This document shows, in pieces, positions 5,258 to 9,396 of a stretch of 9,396 nucleotides of DNA. Position 1 is the first letter of the stretch. Every line of letters begins with the position of its first letter. A program made the position numbers and the translations under genes. The stretch comes from Cyclobacteriaceae bacterium. Its GTDB lineage: Bacteria; Bacteroidota; Bacteroidia; Cytophagales; Cyclobacteriaceae. The notes under the pieces are model-generated. The model was not told the origin of the DNA, did no database searches, and saw only the letters and a list, made by a program, of their open reading frames with translations. The stretch spans positions 1 through 9,396 of the forward strand of contig JANQPK010000235.1 of assembly GCA_028289505.1 (NCBI GenBank), given 5' to 3'.

Positions 5258-8200
5258 ATGAAGTTTATTTGCCTCACCCGTAATCGTTTGCTGGTACCGG
5301 CGCTGGTAATATTTACCCTGGTACTGAGTGAATTTGATATAAAAGCGCAGAATACAGTGGGTATTGGCACACCCTCTCCCAATACTAATGCAGTACTTGA
5401 CTTGGTCAGTCCACAAGGCAACCAAGGTGTTCTGGTACCTCGGATTTCCACTTCCCAACGACAAAGCATGGCATCCTCACTGGGTATTGCCGAAACCGGA
5501 TTGGTGGTATTTGATGCTGACCTAAAACAATTCTTTCACTGGGTGGATAATATCTGGGTAGTAGGACTTGGTGCCTTTTCGGACGTGGCTGGAGGTGACC
5601 TACAGGGCAACTTCCCTAATCCTACTCTACGGCCGGATGTGGTTAATTCAGCTACCATTTTAGATGGATCTATTATTGGCTTGGATATTGCCCTCAATTC
5701 CATAAGCTCAGGTCATATCGATGGAGAGGGAATTGGTAATGCGGTGCTGGGAACTGATGCTGGAGGTCAGCCAAGATGGGAGCCAAAATCAGGCTTTCTA
5801 AGCAATTCTTTAACCAATGGCAGCATTAGGATCGGTGATGCTGCCGACATTGCCCAACCAAGAGTCATAAGTGGTGATATTGCACTTTCAAATGATGGTA
5901 CTGTGACCATTTCTGATGATGCTATTACCAGTAATAATATTCTAGACAATTCCATCACCTCAGATGATATTGGCACCGATGCCATTACCGATGAGGAGTT
6001 GGCCGCTTCATCGGTTGGAAGTGATGCCATTCAGGATGGTGCAGTGACCAACGCAGATCTATCAGATTCTTCGGTTGACAGTAATAAAATTCTGGACAAT
6101 GCTATAAATACCGCAGATATTGCCACCAACGCAGTAACTGCGGAGGAAATTGCTACCGGGGCAGTAACCTCTGACGAAATTGCTGACGGAACAGTGCAGT
6201 CTGCAGATATCGCTAACGGAGCAGTAACCAGTGCTAAAATCCAGGATGGCTCCGTAGCTACCGATGATATCGAAAGCGGTGGTAATAACAAAGTACTGAT
6301 CACCACCGGCGCAGGAACGGTTTTCTGGGAGAACATAAGTCTGTTCGAGACCAGTACCCTACCAGAAGGTAACATATTTGTAGGTGATGTCTCCAACACA
6401 GCGGCTCCCTTAAATGCCAGGGGGGCAGGAAGGATTCTGATTGGTGATGGCACCTCGGTACAATCACTAAGTGTCAACGGGGATATAAGTCTTTCAGCCA
6501 CGGGCGATGCTCAAATAAATACCGGTGTGGTGGGAAGTCCTGAAGTGACGGACAACAGCCTGACCTCAGATGACATTGCTCTAGATGCCATCACAGCATC
6601 TGAATTGGCCGATGATGCTGTAGATAACAGTTCTGTTCAAGATAATGCTATTTCTACCACCAAAATCCAGGATGATGCAATAACCAATCAGAAAATTGCA
6701 ACCGGCGCCGTGGCTAGTGATGAACTGGCAGATGGATCCATCGTAACCAATGACCTATCTGATGATGCTGTGAGTACCGCAAAAATTGATGGTGAGGGTA
6801 ATAATAACGCGGTTTTAACCACCAATGGATCGGGCACACCGCAATGGGAAGCACGCTCAAATTTTGGTACTTCAAGTTTGCCAGATGCCAATATTTTTAT
6901 TGGTGATGGAGCTGGAGTATCGCAGCCACGACCAGTGAGTGGAGATGTATCAATCAGTAATATCGGCAACGTTCAGATCAATAACGATGTTATTACTACC
7001 GCCGAGATTGTCAATAACTCAGTAACGGTTGACGATATTGGCCCTAATGCCATTGAGTCTTCTGAACTGGCCGATAATGCGGTAGATGCGGGAGCGATTC
7101 AGACAGATGCGGTAACCACCACAAAAATTGCAAACGATGCAGTAAATACTACCAAGATTGACGGTGGTGGAAACAGCAGTGCCATATTGACCACAGACGG
7201 ACTTGGTAATCCACAATGGGAAACCAAAGCAGGTTTGGATGTGGATCCTACCAACGAAATTCAGGATCTGTCATTAGCCGGAAACGTTCTGTCGTTAAGT
7301 GCGGATCCCAGTACCGTAGATTTATCCGGATATCTGGACAATACCGACAACCAGGATTTGTCTGATGTATTGTCGCAAGGAAGCGATGCCGGTGCATCGA
7401 GCATCACTAATTTAGCAAATCCCTCTGCCGCCCAAGATGCCGCCACTAAAAGCTATGTAGACGCGCTGGACGCAGCCGACACTGACGGAGATCCCACCAA
7501 CGAGATCCAGGACCTATCCCTGGCTGGTAATACCTTGAGTTTAACCAGCGATGCCAGTACCGTGGACCTTTCTGGATATCTGGATAATACAGATGCCCAG
7601 GATCTTTCATTGGCTGGTAACACGCTGAGCCTCACTGGAGATGCCACTAGTGTAGACCTATCAAGTTACCTGGATAATACAGATGCGCAAGATCTTTCTT
7701 TGGCTGGTAACACTCTGAGCCTCACTGGAGATGCCACTAGTGTAGACCTATCGAGCTACCTGGATAATACGGATGCCCAAGACCTATCACTAGCCGGTAA
7801 TACTTTGAGTTTGTCAGGAGATGCGACTCCGGTAGATCTAAGCAGCTATTTGGACAACACGGACAATCAGAATTTATCAAGTGTATTAAGCCAAGGTAGT
7901 AGTGCGGGAGGTTCTGCGATTACCAATTTGGCCAATCCTACTGCTGCTCAAGATGCTGCCACCAAGAGTTATGTGGATAATCTCAGTGTAGGCACTGGTA
8001 ACATCAATGATGGTGCAGTCACCACCGCAAAGCTCTCTGATGGTACCATCCTCAATGCCGATGTTAACGCGGCGGCAGCCATCGATGGAAGTAAAATTAG
8101 TCCAGATTTCGGGGCACAAAATATTCAAACTACCGGTACCTTAAATACAGGAACTGCTACGGTGTCAAGCTTGGTGGTTTCGGATCTATCTGGGGCCAAT

Positions 8201-8707
8201 GACAGCTACACCGGTGATGGTGCGGTAAATTCATTTACTATTAGTGCTACCGGCGCCTTTTCCTCCTCAGATAAAAGATTGAAGGAAAACATTGAAGAGA
8301 TTCCAGGAGCTCTGCAAAGAATTACCCAGGTCGAGGGGAAAAGTTACCTTTTCAAAAATGATGATCAGGATCAGATACATTATGGGGTCATAGCTCAGGA
8401 TATCCGCAGCATATTCCCGAACCTGGTCAAAGAGAATGAGCAAGGGTACTTATCTGTTAATTATATGGAACTCATTCCTGTGTTAATAGAAGCATTGAAA
8501 GCCCAACAAGAGACCATTGACCAACTATCAACGGCTCTGAGCCAGGGTAAGGACATGAACAGCCTATTAAAGGCAGAATTGGCCAAGCAAGGACAGTTGC
8601 TAAAAGCACAACAGTTTATCATTACCCAACTCCAGATGGATCGGGCAGCAACAGAAAGAGACATCAGGGAAATCAGGCAATCCCTGGGTTTGGAGGCTAA
8701 AAAATAG
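5258..8707 (+). CDS. Exported repetitive fibre protein with C-terminal peptidase S74 (intramolecular chaperone) domain
   Basis: A 1149-residue tail-fibre-domain protein, probably a trimeric surface fibre. Order: signal peptide (1 to about 30, ending DIKAQ); NTVGIGT...NAVLDL...GVLVPRIS head (32-68) typical of Bacteroidota fibre proteins; GDLQGNFPNPTLRPD (114-127); decapeptide repeats in blocks at 127-156, 221-340, 433-512, 577-636 and 919-938; cassettes beginning GxGN-like and ending near WE at 156, 341, 512 and 636; 30-residue repeats (752-871); two DAATKSYVD motifs (727-735, 899-907). The C-terminal S74 domain starts at SDKRLKENI (1004-1012), with YGVIAQDIR (1042-1050) and LSVNYMELIPVLIEAL (1065-1080), then a coiled coil to the end. 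Ser1004 and Lys1009 match the known Ser-Lys self-cleavage dyad, so release of a piece of about 146 residues is predicted. The mature chain has no cysteine and its shaft is acidic. Not obviously a prophage gene: no other phage genes are visible. The next gene overlaps its stop by one base. Confidence 0.93.
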   Translation: MKFICLTRNRLLVPALVIFTLVLSEFDIKAQNTVGIGTPSPNTNAVLDLVSPQGNQGVLVPRISTSQRQSMASSLGIAETGLVVFDADLKQFFHWVDNIWVVGLGAFSDVAGGDLQGNFPNPTLRPDVVNSATILDGSIIGLDIALNSISSGHIDGEGIGNAVLGTDAGGQPRWEPKSGFLSNSLTNGSIRIGDAADIAQPRVISGDIALSNDGTVTISDDAITSNNILDNSITSDDIGTDAITDEELAASSVGSDAIQDGAVTNADLSDSSVDSNKILDNAINTADIATNAVTAEEIATGAVTSDEIADGTVQSADIANGAVTSAKIQDGSVATDDIESGGNNKVLITTGAGTVFWENISLFETSTLPEGNIFVGDVSNTAAPLNARGAGRILIGDGTSVQSLSVNGDISLSATGDAQINTGVVGSPEVTDNSLTSDDIALDAITASELADDAVDNSSVQDNAISTTKIQDDAITNQKIATGAVASDELADGSIVTNDLSDDAVSTAKIDGEGNNNAVLTTNGSGTPQWEARSNFGTSSLPDANIFIGDGAGVSQPRPVSGDVSISNIGNVQINNDVITTAEIVNNSVTVDDIGPNAIESSELADNAVDAGAIQTDAVTTTKIANDAVNTTKIDGGGNSSAILTTDGLGNPQWETKAGLDVDPTNEIQDLSLAGNVLSLSADPSTVDLSGYLDNTDNQDLSDVLSQGSDAGASSITNLANPSAAQDAATKSYVDALDAADTDGDPTNEIQDLSLAGNTLSLTSDASTVDLSGYLDNTDAQDLSLAGNTLSLTGDATSVDLSSYLDNTDAQDLSLAGNTLSLTGDATSVDLSSYLDNTDAQDLSLAGNTLSLSGDATPVDLSSYLDNTDNQNLSSVLSQGSSAGGSAITNLANPTAAQDAATKSYVDNLSVGTGNINDGAVTTAKLSDGTILNADVNAAAAIDGSKISPDFGAQNIQTTGTLNTGTATVSSLVVSDLSGANDSYTGDGAVNSFTISATGAFSSSDKRLKENIEEIPGALQRITQVEGKSYLFKNDDQDQIHYGVIAQDIRSIFPNLVKENEQGYLSVNYMELIPVLIEALKAQQETIDQLSTALSQGKDMNSLLKAELAKQGQLLKAQQFIITQLQMDRAATERDIREIRQSLGLEAKK
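5636..5725 (+). repeat. Decapeptide repeat block 1 (3 units, 30-base period)
   Basis: Encodes residues 127-156 of the fibre: DVVNSATILD, GSIIGLDIAL, NSISSGHIDG. These are the most degenerate members of the ten-residue family, recognised by hydrophobic residues at positions 3 and 8 and D/G/N at position 1. The block runs directly into the first GEG cassette. Confidence 0.6.
5918..6277 (+). repeat. Decapeptide repeat block 2 (12 units, 30-base period)
   Basis: Residues 221-340 of the fibre divide into twelve ten-residue units with no insertion, for example DAITSNNILD, NAVTAEEIAT, GAVTSDEIAD, GAVTSAKIQD. Rough consensus: [DNG]-[AS]-[VI]-T-[ST]-x-[DEK]-[IL]-x-[DNT]. Hydrophobic residues at positions 3 and 8 give a five-residue sub-period, suggesting a beta-solenoid or trimeric beta-shaft. 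The fold is inference. Confidence 0.88.
6554..6793 (+). repeat. Decapeptide repeat block 3 (8 units, 30-base period)
   Basis: Residues 433-512 of the fibre: eight exact ten-residue units such as DAITASELAD, DAVDNSSVQD, DAITNQKIAT, GAVASDELAD and DAVSTAKIDG. Same consensus as block 2, separated from it by the second and third cassette-like segments (341-432). Confidence 0.85.
6986..7165 (+). repeat. Decapeptide repeat block 4 (6 units, 30-base period)
   Basis: Residues 577-636 of the fibre: DVITTAEIVN, NSVTVDDIGP, NAIESSELAD, NAVDAGAIQT, DAVTTTKIAN, DAVNTTKIDG. The last unit merges into the fourth GxGN cassette, which ends in PQWE and leads into the DPTNEIQD segment. Confidence 0.82.
7511..7870 (+). 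repeat. Four tandem 90-base repeats in the fibre shaft
   Basis: Units begin at 7511, 7601, 7691 and 7781, each encoding a 30-residue 'DLSLAGNTLSL...VDLSxYLDNTDxQ' module (residues 752-871). Units 2 and 3 are identical in protein and differ at about 6 of 90 bases, all silent, so they are a recent duplication or were homogenised. Units 1 and 4 are more diverged. A related single copy lies at 7265-7354. Its flanks carry 'LSQGS..AG.S.ITNLANP.AAQDAATKSYVD', and the same module returns after unit 4, so the array sits inside a larger duplicated segment. Confidence 0.92.
8012..8071 (+). repeat. Decapeptide repeat block 5 (2 units)
   Basis: Residues 919-938 of the fibre: GAVTTAKLSD and GTILNADVNA. 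This is a short return of the ten-residue family after the 90-base array and just before the segment leading to the S74 domain. Confidence 0.6.
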
Positions 8708-9396
8708 TGGGTGTGACTAAATTTTTGCTATATATATTCACAGGTTTATTTGCCTGTGGTCATTTGGCCATGGGTCAGGCCCTTACCAATAATAATGCTT
8801 TGGTTACCATTACTTCTGACACCAGAATGACTGTAGATGGCGGGGTACTAAACAATGGTGACTTGGTCAATCACGGAACCCTGTCGGTAACCGGTGATTG
8901 GTTGAATGTGGATACCTATACCCCGTCAACCGGTGAGTTAATATTCAATGGTATAGAGCCTCAGAACCTGTCTCACAACGGAGGTCAGGTGTTTAAATTG
9001 GTTATGGATGGAGGAGGAAACAAGGCCATAACCAGTGCCCTTGAAATACAAGACACCTTGAGCTTAATGGATGGGGTTGTTACGGTGGCTTCCGATGTTT
9101 CTTTACTGGTACAATCAGATGGTGCGGTAGTGGGAGGATCCAATGGGGCCTATGTTGATGGAACCTTGCTTCACCAGGGGAATGGATATAAATACTTTCC
9201 TGTGGGTAAAAATAACCACTTCAGACCGGCAGAGTTGATCGATGTCAGTGGTACCGACCCCATTATAGGCATATCCGTGCATGAACCCAATGCGGATCCC
9301 GTGATTCCCTTACAACTGCTCACCGTTTCAGATACCAGGTATTGGCAGTTGGCTCATCGATCAGGAGTTTTTGACGGCTCCCAGATTCGACTAAAG
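8707..9396 (+). CDS. Exported beta-rich surface protein, N-terminal part (runs off the window)
   Basis: Open from GTG at 8707, whose G is the last base of the fibre stop (TAGTG), to the window end: 230 codons without a stop. GTG at 8713 is an equally possible start and gives MTKFLLYIFTGLFACGHLAM-GQ, a signal peptide with likely cleavage after AMG. The mature part is built of short beta-type motifs: ITSDTRMTVDGGVLNNGDLV, LSVTGDWLNVDTYTPSTGEL, IFNGIEPQNLSH, LVMDGGGNKAI, LEIQDTLSLMDGVV, GGSNGAYVDGTLLHQGNGYK and YFPVGKNNHFRPAEL. This 'VTGDW-N...F-P..G...FNG...Q.......GGGNK....L.I...L.L..G......YV.G.L...G.G...FPVG' pattern is familiar from large Bacteroidota cell-surface proteins, which often end in a type IX secretion or gliding-motility-associated tail. 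That tail is outside the window and cannot be confirmed. The overlapping start suggests translational coupling to the fibre gene. Confidence 0.82.
   Translation, partial: MGVTKFLLYIFTGLFACGHLAMGQALTNNNALVTITSDTRMTVDGGVLNNGDLVNHGTLSVTGDWLNVDTYTPSTGELIFNGIEPQNLSHNGGQVFKLVMDGGGNKAITSALEIQDTLSLMDGVVTVASDVSLLVQSDGAVVGGSNGAYVDGTLLHQGNGYKYFPVGKNNHFRPAELIDVSGTDPIIGISVHEPNADPVIPLQLLTVSDTRYWQLAHRSGVFDGSQIRLK

Noticed and set aside
6031..6501. Long minus-strand open frames under the fibre gene (also 5767-6030, 6688-6969, 7261-7647)
   Set aside because: They are antisense shadows of the repetitive Asp/Ala/Thr-rich coding strand. Their sequences are repetitive Ser/Ala/Val strings, and the plus-strand protein is clearly real.
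5258..8707. Prophage tail-fibre gene
   Set aside because: The protein has a signal peptide and a Bacteroidota surface-protein head. Its neighbours are housekeeping genes and another exported protein, with no phage structural or lysis genes in view.
8740..8760. Lipobox (LFAC) in the second surface protein, making it an LspA substrate
   Set aside because: Phe at the position two before Cys is unusual for a lipobox, and a normal signal peptidase I site (AMG then QA) follows a few residues later. It is attractive next to two lspA genes, but not supported.

Overview
The window reads as chromosomal DNA from a Bacteroidota bacterium, most likely a Cytophagales-type marine or environmental member. 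The reasons are: the isoleucyl-tRNA synthetase is the eukaryote-like type with a GIHH version of the HIGH motif; the LspA proteins carry the two long insertions typical of the phylum; translation starts lack clear Shine-Dalgarno sites but have A-rich leaders; and the surface proteins are of Bacteroidota type (a signal-peptide fibre with an S74 C-terminus, and a beta-rich protein of the sort usually carrying a type IX secretion tail). The phylum call is confident; the order is inference. All recognised genes are on the + strand.

Left part (1-4850), a tight housekeeping cluster. The end of an MMPL/RND-family membrane transporter (stop at 229) abuts ileS (GTG start at 230), followed after 7 bases by lspA and, after 12 bases, by a second complete lspA in the same reading frame. 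The two LspA proteins align without a gap over about 188 residues at about 53% identity (hand count), and both keep the catalytic aspartates. The small dksA/traR-type gene often found between ileS and lspA in this phylum is absent.

Middle (4851-5257), a 407-base gap with no credible gene. It holds a 15-base perfect hairpin and a striking degenerate array of 7- and 8-base units (4917-5106) that changes motif along its length yet keeps its phase. An A-rich leader precedes the next gene.

Right part (5258-9396), surface structures. A 1149-residue exported fibre has about 31 ten-residue repeats in five blocks, separated by recurring 'GxGN...WE' cassettes, then four 90-base repeats. It ends in a complete peptidase S74 intramolecular chaperone (Ser1004/Lys1009) and a coiled coil. 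Its stop overlaps a GTG start (TAGTG) of a second exported beta-rich protein that runs off the window. The two are probably co-transcribed and may be made together for the cell surface.

Most noteworthy: the swapped GIHH active-site motif of IleRS (linked to mupirocin hyper-resistance in this enzyme type), the tandem lspA pair, the phase-locked heptamer array, and the modular decapeptide fibre.
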